Assembly (NCBI GenBank): GCA_963573305.1
Contig: OY754331.1
Span: 71,475,275 to 71,539,274 of the forward strand
Direction: 5' to 3'
Length of the DNA stretch: 64,000 nucleotides
Origin: Pyrrhosoma nymphula
Taxonomy: Eukaryota; Arthropoda; Insecta; Odonata; Coenagrionidae
The notes beneath the pieces are model-generated. The model had not been told where the DNA came from, ran no database searches, and saw nothing but the letters and a program-made list of their open reading frames with translations. Position 1 is the stretch's first letter; the number at the start of each line of letters is the position of its first letter. Positions 1 to 12,559 of this stretch are shown in pieces. Made by a program: the position numbers and the translations under genes.

Positions 1-430
1 ACAATTCCATCGTAACTGCGAAGTTCTACGTAACTTCAGCGCAAAATCAGGGTAAAATTTTATCAGTCATTGCATTATGCAATGGCTAGAGGAGAGCGGA
101 GATGGAAAAGCTTCATTATCGCCATAAACAATATTCTCGCATTAGGTATTATTTCTCGCATTAACTTCATATTTCGTACTGCATCAAATAGTTGCAATCT
201 GAATAATAACACCCACAAAATTACGAAAGGGAATCAATGATAGCTCGACGTAATCAGCAATTTTTCACAGATAAAACGCTTTAATTAATTAACTTGATTA
301 TAACTGCGGTTCCATTAGCGCATCATCATTGTGCATCGCACAAGGGCTCAGAAGAAAGAGGATATGAAGAAAGGTTCACTATCTCGCCAGTAGAATAAAA
401 AATAAGCATACTTTCGCCTCTATTTAAAGC
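1..430. other. Anonymous AT-rich DNA
   Basis: No open frame, repeat or RNA signal that I can support. Confidence 0.5.
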
Positions 431-559
431 ACATCGTTAACAATGGTTAGATAACCTGCAACAATGTCGAAAAATATCTGCGAGAGACCTCGTTGAGTCA
501 CTGCACGACGGCTCGTGGAGAAAAAATAACCAAGGACAGGCGCTCCGGACGAAAGTTAA

Positions 560-1010
560 GGCGTCAAGTGGATGGAGAGAGAAAGAGGAGGGTAATTTGA
601 TAGCAAACAAACAAAAAAAAGAGGAGATGGCCGCTCGATAATGGAACATAACGCCAAAACACGTTTTAGGTTGAGGGGAAATGAGAGTGTGTACCAGAGG
701 AAGAGAGAGAGGGACTCTGGGGCCATTTCCATGGCAACAGGAAGGACGCAATTAGGTTGGGTGGGTTGGTGAGGGAATGGTGGTGTGAGTTGAACGAGAC
801 AGGAGACTGAGTTTTCGGGCAGGACGAGGGGGTCGGAGGAGAAGGGGTTAAAATGAAGGCAAAGGGGGAGATGGTTCTGGGAAGGGGGACGAAAACGAAG
901 GGAGAACGTGCAGTGAGTAAGAAATGAGATGCGAGAGAGAGAGAGAGGGCGACATTTTCATGACGGAACCCCGACGCCCCACACAGGGACAAAATAAAAA
1001 AGGCCAAAGT
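560..1010. repeat. Purine-rich tract with GA microsatellite
   Basis: The plus strand is strongly biased to G and A across this stretch, ending in a (GA)n run near 931-949. Open frames on the minus strand here are rich in Ser, Pro, Leu and Phe, as expected from reading a polypyrimidine strand, and show no recognisable domain. A regulatory role is possible but unproven. Confidence 0.5.
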
Positions 1011-4000
1011 TGAAACGAAGTTCGCGCAAAGCGACCAAAAATAATTTATTAATATTTATAAAGTCTTCAGTATGGGTTGTCTGAGAAGAGTTTGAAGAAG
1101 AATAAGGATGCAAAGGGTTAGATAAGTGGCGGTGATGAAAGAATGTGGAATGGATACTCTGATAATGGATTTATACGAAAATAGCGTACTTCGTTGATTT
1201 GGTCTTGCATAGAGAATTGATTTGAGTCGAATACATAATCAGATAGATGATAGTGGAGTCAATGACGTGAGCGGAAGAGTGTTAAGCATTTTGACAATAA
1301 AAGGGAACGGCGTTATGGGCAGGTATGTATGAATGCACATTTTCTTCCAGATATTACACAATATTGAGAATAGTTTACGGCCGGAAAGTGTTTACAATCT
1401 AAGAAAATGGAGCATGCAAGGGTGATTTTGGCTGCCGCTAACATTGCCCGTAAAATCTAGTAAAATGCCCTTTATCTTTATTGAAGGGTTGCTGTTTAAT
1501 ATACATCTTGGATTTTTTTTTAATTTTCTCAAAATAAAGCTCCACTTGAGCTTGAAATGAGCCACGTTTTGTTTTGTTCAACTTGCGTTTCAACGCATTT
1601 AGATTTTTTTAAAGTACTGCTGTGGTACGCTACATTTAAGTTCAAGCGGAAATAGTCGTTTCGATCGAAATATGCATAAACGAAGTTATATGTACTCTAT
1701 AATTGGGCGCGCAATTCTCTACACTACGTATAGCAATTCTGGCGAAGCGGAATTATGCCAGGGTGACTGAATAAAAAAGGAAACTCAAACTATTCAACAT
1801 ATACTACTCCGCCAACTTCGCTGCTGGATTCGTTACCTCCGGGTAGTACGCAGTAATTTGGAGTAAAACCATTAAACTAAACATCAGCTTCATCAAAGTA
1901 TCAGCGTCGCGTAATATGCAACTCATTTCAACAGCTAAACCACCATTTGGTGCACAAACTGTTCAATGTTTCAGATCTCATACTTTGAATGATAGCCATG
2001 CTGCAGTGTGAATATCATGTCCGCTACTCCGCTGAAAAAAGTGTTGTTTTTTCAGAGAAGTAGTGTTATTCATTCTCCCTCCAGAATCATGTACACTTAC
2101 CTATTATTTCCACGTATGTTCTCCTTTTTGTAGGAGGGGAAATTGTTGGAAGGAAAATCCTCATATTATTCCAGGCTGAGTACTCCGACAATCTCACGGT
2201 ATGAGTAGCTGGGGTGATTGTCTGTAAGTTTCGGGATCATTCCAATTCTAAGCATTGATCTTTAGCGCATAACAGTAAGCTTTGACATTACCATAAGTTA
2301 AAGGGGATTATTATAGTTATCACTGAAATACGGATCTGAAAGCTATAAACGAAACTTCAGCTTCGAGATTTTATCAGCGTCACGCACGGAAAAACTTAAC
2401 CACGAGGAAAAATTATTTGCCCCTTTTTTTTATATAATAATGGCATCGGAATGCGTAATCCTCAAAAATAGATTGTACGACAATCAAAGTAGCGTCTGCA
2501 GTGGAGAGAGTTTTACTTATGCACGGTTTTAAAAGTTTTTCAACGGGGTGTAAATATTTTGCCTTTGAGAGTTTTATAATTTAAGTGTTTACCAAATAAT
2601 TTTGAGGCGCTCGAGGCGCGCCTATAATATTCCCAGCCACGGGCAGTCTTGAATGACGTTAACACCGCGATTTTTTTTACAAAATTAACTATCTTCTAGA
2701 GCAAAGTAAGCGGAAAGCATAAAAAAGCGCTGGGGGGTTATGATCCCGATGCTTTAGCAGTAGCTTTTTGAAACTTGAGCTCGGATTTCACTCGTGTTGG
2801 TGTCAGCATTGGATCTCTCGAAATTCCCTCTAAAACTCCTAGTGGTGTGGATACTTGGCTAACCACTTGAAGATTACCCGCTTTTTCAAGGTATGCACTC
2901 TATTAGGACAACCTGCTGTCTATTCTTTAAACTGTTTATTTGCAATAGCGTTTATGGCGTTATTTTTTATATTCAATTGCTTCGAATAGCAATACGTCAA
3001 TGTTATTTCAAAATCCATAATACCATGCCAATTCAGTTTTTCGAATATTCTTTTCTTTTGGAATGTGCATAAAATTGTACTCGCCTCTTTTTCTATTTAA
3101 GCTTATAGTTTCAGCTCTCTTTAAGGGGTTCATGGTGATAACGAATGAAAAAATACCTCGATTTTCAATCACACGTTTACAAATGTATAAAATACTAATG
3201 GGAGTGAAACATGCGTCATTTCCTATGAAGACAGTTAAATTAATTAATGGTAACTATGTGGTTAAATTATCTCGCCGAAAGGATGCATTTGGAATTGAAT
3301 AACGTTAATAAAGTTTTAAAGGATTTAAGTGACTACGTTAAGAGGTTCCTTCTTCATGGATATTCGCCACGGTGGCAAAACAAAGCTCACTAAATAACGA
3401 GAGATTTTGGATGCATTATGGTGAATGGCTAAATGTAAATTCTATTTTTCCCGAACATTTGCTGCAAAATTTGCCAGCTTCTTCAACGCCGTCTTGTAAG
3501 TATATCCGCACGGTTAAACAATATTAAGAAATAACCTTGTACTTTGAATAATTTAAAAAAATCAAATTTCTGTTTGCATTACAACCCTTATTCGGCACCT
3601 CTGGGCGTGAGCATCGGGATAAGACTGGACTCCCCGAAAACGTTCCGCGGTGCCAATAAACGACCCTTCGCCGCACGCCCAACCGCAGTGCAGGGGGCGG
3701 GGAAGTTTTAGCCTTGCGACACATTAGCTGTGTGTTAGTGGCCTCGAAGAGACAATAATCCTGCGTGGTATGCATGCTGTCTCCGTAAAAAGTTTACGTA
3801 TTCGTCAGTGGGCGATGCCAAGTAGGTAAGAAGAGAAACTACGCGGTGCACCCAAAGAAAGCAGTGTATCAGTACCTCCTAGACCTTAACCCCATGTGAT
3901 AAAATGCGTAATTTTTTCCGCAATTTCTCCAAAATATAATACATAGAGGCTTTTTTCAATTTATTTATCTAGAAAATCTCCATAGCGTAGTGGATGCTGC

Positions 4001-7000
4001 TACAATCTATTCCACACACTTGCCGCGCCACCTTACTCCCCGTTGCAGGCGGGTTGGACCTGACTGACCGCGCGATCGAAAAACTGATGTGAAATTTGGA
4101 GTATCAAACGGTCGCAGCATAACTCATCGGATTCCCACTGTGGAAGCTTTTTAGAGTTTCCCTATATAAGTTACTTAGCGATGTTCGGCGATGCAAATAA
4201 TTATTTCTCTACATATATTAAAAAATGACCAAAAATAAGGGTCCGCCATTTTGTTTAATATCTTTGGTAAATAATTACAAAATATTACGTAGACTTCATC
4301 AAAACAAAGATGAAAAATAATTTCACCTAACTGCATCACTTTTTATTACAATTATTTCCCTATAAAGGGCTTGATTTTGATGATTTTGTAAGAAAATTGA
4401 GTGTAGACCATTTTTGCGAAATTTGTGAAACTTTGACCACATGGAAATTGTCAATGGTAGACAACTAAGGAAAATGTCTTGCGCCATCGCATGCACACTT
4501 GTGACATGTGCCTTGCACAGGTCTTTTGAAAATATTTATGCGAAGTTTCAGCTTCCTGGCTTGACAAAACCACTTTTTGAATTTTGGCCAGCTTTTTTCG
4601 ATTTCAGCCCACTGTCCGACGTAGAGAGTGACAGAGGAGATGAGAGAGCCTGCTTCCGTGAGCTTGTGCGCGTTATGCCTCAGTAACATTAGCAACATAT
4701 TTCAGCATAATACCGTCTACATTTCGAATACCGCGCCGAAACCTCTAGACATAACATGGCATTTTTGACAACACCTTAAGGAAAAATTTTAAAATATAAT
4801 TTTTGTTTCATTTCCATTAATGACTTTATGGTGTGCTCCAACGCATAAAAAGATGCAACTCAATCAAATGCGGTACATGAATTTTTTTCGGCTTTCTTAA
4901 AATAAAAGCTATTATTACGAGCACTTAATTACCCACGATTTTTACCCACCTTCTCCCGCCCACCATAAAGGTGAGGTAAAAATTCAGGAAATCAACACGT
5001 CGTAATTTCATAACGACGATATAAATATGTTTTAGATATAAATAAATTCCATTTTAAATTCAAATAAAATATAATTGGCAAAATAGATTTTCTAGATATA
5101 ATAAATTATTTTGTGCAAAAAATATATTCTGAAAACTAAACATTATTAATTTACTTATACATGTGATGTAAGTATCCTCAAATATTAAATCAACCACATT
5201 TCTCCAAACATGATACCTTTTTTAACAATACAACATTTTTCAGTGTTTAATCATAACGCTGCAGACATGATGTGTCTTCCAAATTATACATTATCAATAG
5301 GATTACACTAATTCCACTGGTACAATATACCACTATTGCAATGATTTCAGCATTGTGAAACTGAAAATATGCGAAAATGCATTATAAATATTAGAATTAA
5401 TTGTAACCAAAGTTTAGAATATTTTGCAAAACATTCAGTTTTCTGATTTTCACTTTCAGCCAGATCACTTTTTTATATGCCAATGTTTGGGATAATCTCG
5501 CATTTTCAGGACGCTTAGCTACCCTAAATTGGACAGAGGAAAATTAGCTTGAAATAGAATAGCGTGATTCAATGCTGAACTCTATGCAACAGCAGTAGCA
5601 AGTCATGCATGACATAATTGAGAGGCATAAAAAGCTAGTGTTTTCACATCTAACACCCTTCCTTCACTACGGAACGTGATGGACGCCACTTTAATATCAC
5701 TGATTCTCATATCTGAATAAACCGCCAATTATATTGAAGTTTTAACAGAAAGATTCATCATGTAGTCCCAGGTTGATAAAAAAATAGTCTAAAACGAATC
5801 ATACTGATGAATGACCGGCGTATCATTTCGCAAATGCAATGCATGGCGGGACTTACGAGTCCATAAGGAGTTATAAATGAACTCCTGCGTTTTGCCACAA
5901 TATTATAATCAGTACATAGTTATGGAGTATTATTCTTTTTGAAAACAGCATTAGAAAACGTTGCGGACATTTCGCGAAATATACTTACCTTCATAGGCTT
6001 CATGTTCATTAGAAGTACCTATACGACACATTTATCTTCAATTTCTATGCAAGCATATAAATATAAACTGTTGCATCTTAAAAAAAAAAATTGTATGCTC
6101 GTATGGAAAATGGAGATAAATTTTCCATGCATATTAAAATTAAGTCAAAGCCCTATTGAGGTCAAACAAATTTTGCGAAACGTCGGAAAAGATTGCTTTA
6201 GTACCAATCTTTTAAAAAAGACCAATACTCCATAACAAGTATATTGGCTAAATATGATTTTGTAAAAATTACCAAGAAGACTAGTTATTCGCTTTTTTAC
6301 TACCATATGATACGCCATTGCAGATTGGGCGAGAAAAACTTGGATTAAACCAAATATCAGCAATGTACAATATTATTAAAAAGACAATTTAATCTTCAAT
6401 GTCTTTTTAATGTATGCATTATGGATATGGAATATAAATTTTCACCAATCATTTACGTTTCTTCAAGCGATTATTTTGAATTGCTTACGCCTCCTATTCT
6501 CCTTTTCGTGAACTTCTCGTGCGAAAAATTTTAATGCGTACGGGTCTCCAGTTTTTTTCCCAATTGGAGAGGTAAAATTGAGATGTATACGGCATTTAAA
6601 GACATTTTGTTTCCTCGGAACCATTAATTCTAACCAATTCATAATTGTAAATGTATCACATATTTCTCACCGCGGAGTTTTGATCCAGAATGCATTGCGC
6701 AACGGCTAATCTGCCATGAACGTTTTGAGTAACATGTATTTGGAATGCCAATTAGATATAATTCCGTACACATTCAAAAGTTCTTATTTTTTTCATAAAA
6801 ATGCTTATGGCAAGTAAATCACCGATTAGAACCAGTTATAAATAAAAACATTCTATGTACTCCTTCTTTATATTTCCATATGTAATTTTACAGCATTTTT
6901 TATTTATGTGAATCTAACAAAAATATTACGCACTCATTATTTCTTAATGTTAGTTAAGAAGTTAGTTAAAATTTCTTATAAGTTAGTTAAATATTGCTGG

Positions 7001-8664
7001 CTTGTTTACGGGCAGTAATAACTTCCATTGCGATTACAATTACCAGGCTACGTGCATTTTTAATCGAGAAGTTATTTCAAAGGAATCCATGAGACTCTAC
7101 CAGATTTTTGCGTGCTTTCGCCATTAAAATGCAAATTGGGATTAGGTGTAATGACACACTTCACCGCAGAACCACAAAGGTCATGTTGACTTCCATTGTT
7201 TTGTATGAGTGATAACCACATTAATTTAACGGCCGAATCCATAGTAATTTCCAGTTATAGACCAAGGTGGATCATGACGTCACGGATTTTTATTCGTAAA
7301 TCGTCGTGTTTTTATAACATATACATTAATTTGATGTAGGGGAATACGTTGGAATTACTCTCCATCGGATCCCTTTACTAATTTCATCTTTATGATTTGA
7401 CAATTAATACTCTTCCAGAGTCACTCAGTTAATCTACCGACTTCAAGGGGCTGATAAAATATAATTTCATTAAGTTAATAATTATGACTGACTGATTACT
7501 ATTAATTTTTTATTTTTGTATCTGTATAAGAATACTGATCTTGTGAAAAAAGGAGTTGCTTTTGGCATTTAATGCATGGACGATTTACACTAATCTTTTG
7601 GCTTAGTTCTAAGTAATTAGGGTTAAGAAATGAAAATAGTCTATCGAAATCAACAATTACCTTCTGCAATCGCAAATGTAGCAAATGCCGCTCTGAGTGA
7701 GCACATGAAACAATTACAGATACACAAATTCCCACAATTATCCCAAGAACCTGACATGACATTAAATACATTTGTATAATTTTGAAATATGAAGAGAATA
7801 TCAAAAATGCATCACCCATGTTCTAATCATCAAATTAAATAAATAGGATTAAATATTTATCGTTACATTCATTGAATATCATTTATCATTCCTTTATTAG
7901 CCAGAACTTTCGAACTATTTCATCCGAATGCACTACACACACAAAATAGAAATTATCAGCACACATAGGCTTAAAAAATGAATTTAGTAGCTCTTACGTT
8001 AGATATTAATAAATGTATAGAATACAATTTCTTTTGTACATGGCATGGCTTTAAAATTATCAAAGTTAAATGAACTATTTTTTTAATTCCAATATGGTAG
8101 AACGGTGAATATAACTAGATATGGTTACACTCTACGGCATACTAAATTGAATTAAAAAATTTACAAACGCCGTGTTACAGGCATGAAATTTAATTTCCGA
8201 TATTTCCAAAAAAATGGCTTTATGTAATGAACAGAGGTACAACCTCGAAAATTCTGGTTAGGTAGAGGGAATTAATCACGCTGAATGTCATTTTCTTTCT
8301 CCCCCTTCCACGACCAGGGAATGACTTTCACCGCGTTATGATATTTTGATTGATGTCTCAATGGGGTTGCCGAGTTATTCCTCGTTTTTAATTTTCATTC
8401 CACCACATAGCTCTTAATTGAACAATAACGCTTTTCTCTCTAATCCAATGACGAATTCGAAGATTAAAAAAGAGAGCTAAGCGCGGTAATGGTCCCTTTT
8501 CAATACTCCTCACCACCTTATTGTCATTTTTCCAATTGGTATTGCCATTGTGGTACTATATATGCTGGGAATGCAACAATTTCATACCATTTCAGAGAAT
8601 TTTCACCATATTTCTGTGTGTGCTCCTTAGGTAGGTATTATTCCATTTTTAAGAGCGGCGAAAG
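1011..8664. other. Anonymous AT-rich DNA
   Basis: About 7.6 kb with no recognisable coding sequence. A short GC-richer islet lies near 3590-3770, and a small imperfect tandem of AGTTAGTTAA units lies near 6950-6994. Short open frames at 3063-3302, 4441-4698, 5939-6235 and 7502-7819 show no family motif and are treated as chance. Confidence 0.45.
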
Positions 8665-8671
8665 TTGTCTC

Positions 8672-8870
8672 ATGTAATTAATAAAATTGATAAGATTGAA
8701 TATGAAATAGATGGTCCTGTATTTCCTAGTAAAGTTATTAATAAGTGTCCTGCAATTATATTTGCTGCTAGTCGTACTGCTAATGTTCCTGGTCGGATTA
8801 TATTACTAATTTTTCAGTACATAAATATAAGAGCATACAAGTTTCATAAAGAAGGGAACCGTAAAAGAAC
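8672..8870 (-). pseudogene. atp6: NUMT: nuclear copy of mitochondrial atp6 fragment
   Basis: Read on the minus strand, this segment encodes the conserved core of mitochondrial ATP synthase subunit a: ISN, then IRPGTLAVRLAANI, IAGHLL, LLGNTGPSI and SYSILSILLI. This corresponds to the transmembrane proton-channel part of the C-terminal third of a protein of about 225 residues. Two in-frame TGA codons (one near 8670-8672 at the 3' edge, others toward 8820-8860) and abundant ATA codons fit the invertebrate mitochondrial code rather than a nuclear gene. Only about 65 codons are present, and I cannot extend the match to atp8 or cox3. The fragment is therefore a short, dead nuclear insertion of mitochondrial DNA. 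The open frame on the opposite strand (8665-8877) is only its antisense. Confidence 0.85.
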
Positions 8871-8879
8871 CAGATAGTA

Positions 8880-10190
8880 TACAGATATATATCTTTTATC
8901 AACTCCTTTATGTTTCAATAAGCAATTACTAAGAATTGAATATAAATGTGATGACGCATTTATGTGATAAAAACGATTACTCACTCATTATGTATTCATG
9001 ATTGAGAAGTTAAAAAACATGGCTGACTAGTTCACAGGTTAATAAGTTTCATCATCTTATTCGCCTAGTCTTTTGGTTCCCAAGAATTTAGTCTTTCCAG
9101 GCTGCTGCCAACGTATTCCTTAATCTACTATGTATCGCTTATTTGTCCAAAATATATTTGACTTGGACAAGAACATTTAGGGACGATTGCTCGAACGCTG
9201 TTTACCCGTTGCCGCGTTGTAGATGGCGAGTAAACGGGGAAAACGGCTAGCTCGAAAGCTGTTCTGGAAAAACAGTGTTGAGAGGTAGGCATTTTGCATC
9301 ACGTTTGTCATAGTTGAGCGAGACATACCCAAATAGGTAGTTTAGTCGGTAAGTAAAAAAAATGGACGACGTGTGATCGACCACCTCCATGTTTTGGGAG
9401 AACATTATTATGATATTAGTAAAGAAAGAAAGGCCGGGGATAGTTTAACCTCAAATAAGTGTTATTCAGAAAAAATGGGAGCGGAGGTTAAGGGCTAAGA
9501 AGGTACGAATAAAAAGTCGATGTAACCGTATTAACGTAAACATTGCCATTCATAGGGATGGTCGAGGTATATTGAGTTTAGCGGAATTTTAAATCAATCC
9601 CACTGATTCTGGCCCAACGATTCCACCTTAAGATAAGTTTTAAGTGACAGTTAAGTGATTTTGTACATTGATGGTGTTCATGAGTGGTCACTGTGCTACA
9701 GGTGATTACTAGATTTCCCTGTTCGTCCCTTGGTTAGCGAACAATTATGAAGGAATTGGTGCATGCAATTAAAACAGCAGTAATTTGGCGATGGCAGATG
9801 GTGAAGGCGTCGATGAAGGACGAAATACAGTGGCGATTTCAAAGATGAATGGAGAGTACAGCGACCCGTATGAGATTAGTTGGTTACAGAAAAATACATT
9901 TTAAGGAGCTTAGCCATTCAGGTAAAACAGGGAATGTCTGCTGCAAGTTGATTGAATTGTTAATTTTAATGAATGATATGAATTAAATGATATGGTCAAT
10001 GACATACTTATGGCAATCATTTGCATTAATGACCTAATTATTCTTAGAAAATTTTTGAGTTGAAATATTGTGATTCTTTTGATGACAAAAGTCAATTTTT
10101 TAGCCATGCATACACTCTGATAAACCATTTACAATGCACCATGATATCATTACTCATATTACCAATAGTCATACACTGGACGAATTTCGA
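8880..10190. other. Anonymous DNA
   Basis: No recognisable gene or repeat; AT-rich with no long open frame. Confidence 0.45.
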
Positions 10191-10196
10191 CGATGA

Positions 10197-10960
10197 AGTT
10201 AGGAAAATCAGCTACTTCTCCCTTGTTAGACCCCACTTGGAATAAACTGCCAGTATTTGGGAACCTTAAGTCTCGGCCACGATATGAGCGGTAGGCGGCA
10301 GAGCAGTATCGCGGCGGAGCGGTAGTGGTCACGATAAGAGCCGTGATTCGACCTAAGATTAGTTCAGAAGCAGAAATGACAGTACTGTCATTTGACAAAA
10401 AGTTCTCGGCCGGCATTTAGCCACAGAATGAGTAGAGCGGCACAAGAGAAATTTTATGTCTGGGATTGGCGGCGAGCGGCAGTAGAGCGGCATCTAGCCG
10501 TGCCGCGTTTCCGCTCACGTCTATCATGGCTGGGTTGGAGCGTTTTCCATGTCAAACAGAAACATAAAACTCCACGTTTCCGCTCTGCCGCTCGTATCGT
10601 GGCCGAGGTCTTATGAGGAAGACTTAAAAACTGTGTTATAATGCGTGCAGAGAATAAATACTACGGTAGATCGGATAATGAGAATAAAATTAGGGAACTA
10701 GGCTGCAGAAAGGACAGATTTAAAATGCAATTTTTCTATTTTACAGCTATCAATGATACTTATAACTAGGTTTGCAGAATATGCAAATGCATCAATGGTC
10801 GTAGTTGCACTAACTTAGGGTTTAGTGAAATGCATGTTGGTGACTACTCACCCCCCTGCCACACACCCTTGAGGTGGCTTGCAGGGTGTTTTGTAGATGA
10901 AGATAGGGAGGGTCATTGACCTCATAAGAATGCCAATTCTATCGGAGATAAAAAACTGTA
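10197..10960 (+). mobile_element. Decayed CR1-like LINE 3' fragment, split by a MITE
   Basis: The left part (10197-10265) reads SYFSLVRPHLE, a stop, then TASIWEP, matching the region just after the reverse transcriptase of CR1/L2-type LINEs (LVRPxLEYASxIWDP). The right part (10611-10960) resumes with YEEDLKTVL, then a KIRELG segment and a 3' tail containing SPPCHTP-like sequence near 10846-10900. Between them lies an unrelated inverted-repeat element. Removing that element with one copy of TTA rejoins TGG GAA CCT TAT GAG GAA in frame. Internal stops and frameshifts show the LINE is dead. Its 3' tail resembles that of the LINE near 23.7 kb. The clade assignment is tentative. Confidence 0.7.
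10269..10610. mobile_element. MITE with inverted termini and TTA target duplication (PIF/Harbinger-like)
   Basis: The left terminus (from 10269) and the reverse complement of the right terminus (to 10610) share CTCGGCCACGATA(T/C)GAGCGG and continue similarly for about 35 bp with small gaps. TTA flanks both sides (10266-10268 and 10611-10613), the 3-bp TWA-type duplication typical of PIF/Harbinger elements. The 342-bp interior is GC-rich, repeats AGCGGCA-like motifs and codes for no transposase. It interrupts the LINE described separately, so it is younger than that LINE. Superfamily assignment rests only on duplication size and sequence; Kolobok (TTAA) is a weaker alternative because the fourth base differs (TTAA against TTAT). 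Confidence 0.75.
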
Positions 10961-11500
10961 AGTATACCTTTTTTTCTCATAAAATTCTACACGCAATGCT
11001 ACAAATGATTTATTCTGCTTAGGATGATGATGACCTTGAATATTGATCATGTCGTATGCCAATTTGTAGTGGGTATTTCTCCAATTTAACATAAAAATAA
11101 TTATCTGAGGGGGTACAAAGCATGGATTCAGCAAAAACTGTGACAATTTTGTGTGCCACAAGTAAGACTAAACAAATCATTAACTAGCCAACAAAAAACA
11201 TTAAATATAAGAGCAAAAATACAAAGAAATTAATTAAAAATTAAGATACAGAGAGATTAGCCTGGCAGTTGGAGCGACTCAACACCCGATATTTCACTTC
11301 ACAAAACGTAAAAGTTAAACTATAGACACCAAGTCACGTTAATGTTGTAAACAAGCACTAAATCATGTCGATCGTACAATAAGTTAATTACAAAATTAAG
11401 AGATGACGTGATATGCAACTTAAGCAGCATAATAATTATTTTTCGCTACTTTTACTACAACCCCAAGTTATCTCACAGATTTGATAATAAATAAAATTAC
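10961..11500. other. Anonymous DNA
   Basis: AT-rich, nothing recognisable. Confidence 0.4.
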
Positions 11501-11800
11501 CTCATTCCTCTTTCTCATGGCCTCTCAAACCTCGTCGCAGAGTACCGCTTGGAATGGATCGTTCTCTTCCGAAATATTTCACTAACAAAACACCTTGCAA
11601 GACACCGGCTCGAAGCGCGATTTCCATACGCAACACTCCACCAAAGTATGTAGGCACCTCGCCCTGCTGGATCAGACAGCGTTCACAGGAGTGGGACGGG
11701 GCGCATAGCATTATTCGAGTAACAACTACTGACCAATCAGAGACTTGCCAAGGTCTCGGTAAAGCGGCCGCGAAGCGCTACTAGACCCTTTATACGAGAC
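11500..11800. other. GC-richer islet, unidentified
   Basis: Composition rises above the surroundings and open frames exist on both strands (11502-11711 minus, 11554-11784 plus). Neither shows a motif I recognise. It may be part of an old repeat; I cannot say more. Confidence 0.35.
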
Positions 11801-12039
11801 TCCCAATTATTAACACAGGCCCGAATCAAACTGTGGACCAAACCATAGTTTTTTCAGTATTAAAATTATTAAATGTAGCCCAATCTCGATTTGATAGTTA
11901 CTGTTTTACTCGGAGAATATTGCAGATTGTTAGGTATATTTTTTATGCCGAAGAGCGATAGGAATAGGGCAGATTTCAACAACAACAAACTTTTCAACTT
12001 TTCCGATTTTTTCGCCCTTGAAGTAAGGTGAAGCAGCAA

Positions 12040-12258
12040 ATGTAGAGAGCCTTGAAAGCTGGCGTCTTGGAATTTCCTGCTAACCCAAAGGTCGCGGGTT
12101 CGAATCCCGCCTGGGGAGGATTTTTCACTTCCCAGGACATGGTTGTTTGTGCTTGTCCGTTGTTGATTGTTAAAATACCCCGATGTAAAGGCCAATATGT
12201 GCTGTTTTCATTGGTAATACAAAATAAAAAAAATAAAATAAAAAAAATAATAAATTTG
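12040..12258 (+). mobile_element. tRNA-derived SINE with A-rich tail
   Basis: An A-box-like TGGCGTCTTGG is followed about 30 bp later by a near-perfect B box in GCGGGTTCGAATCCCGC, which also forms a strong T-arm. The unit then runs about 110 bp through a non-tRNA body and ends in an A-rich tail of AAAATAAAA units (about 12220-12255). This head-body-tail layout is that of a tRNA-derived SINE transcribed by RNA polymerase III. A functional tRNA is unlikely because acceptor and anticodon stems do not form cleanly. It abuts the 5S-derived SINE on the opposite strand. Confidence 0.75.
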
Positions 12259-12316
12259 CAGCGGAGGGTTTATACGGCGCGGCGCGGCGTAGGAAAATCG
12301 TTACTTCATTTAATCA

Positions 12317-12550
12317 CCGTTAGATAGATTGTTTGTAGGGGGTCTTCGACAGGAACCCGGGCACTTAGCCCTTCTTGGTCCATTGTGCCAACCTCATGCC
12401 TGTCTTCCACATGCAGACAGGGGACAAGAGCGCCTCGGTGAAGGTATGTATGGTCACCCATCAAACCGCCCGCGCCGTCCGGGCCCAACAATGCTTAACT
12501 TCGGTGATCTTACGGGAACCGGTGTGTCAATGTGGCTGGGCCCTTGCCCC
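12317..12550 (-). mobile_element. 5S rRNA-derived SINE (SINE3-like), copy 1
   Basis: On the minus strand, from about 12548, the sequence follows 5S rRNA: a GCCACATTGA start region, CACACCGGTTCCCGT, then the almost invariant GATCACCGAAGTTAAGCA and GGGCCCGG, and the C-box-like GATGGGTGACC. About 130 nt of 5S-like head is followed by about 100 nt of unrelated body that includes GTCTGCATGTGGAAGAC. The same body motif follows the 5S head of the copy at 39.6 kb, so this is a mobile family rather than a 5S gene. The 5S internal promoter elements are partly preserved. The 3' limit is approximate. Confidence 0.8.
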
Positions 12551-12559
12551 TTTAATCAC

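Noticed and set aside
437..1007. Two overlapping minus-strand frames of 104 and 113 codons
   Set aside because: They lie in a GA-rich tract and are rich in Ser, Pro, Leu and Phe, as expected by chance from that composition.
8665..8877. 70-codon plus-strand open frame
   Set aside because: It is the antisense of the mitochondrial atp6 fragment and not a gene.
12100..12116. A functional tRNA gene
   Set aside because: Only the T-arm/B box is good; acceptor and anticodon stems fail and an A-rich SINE tail follows.
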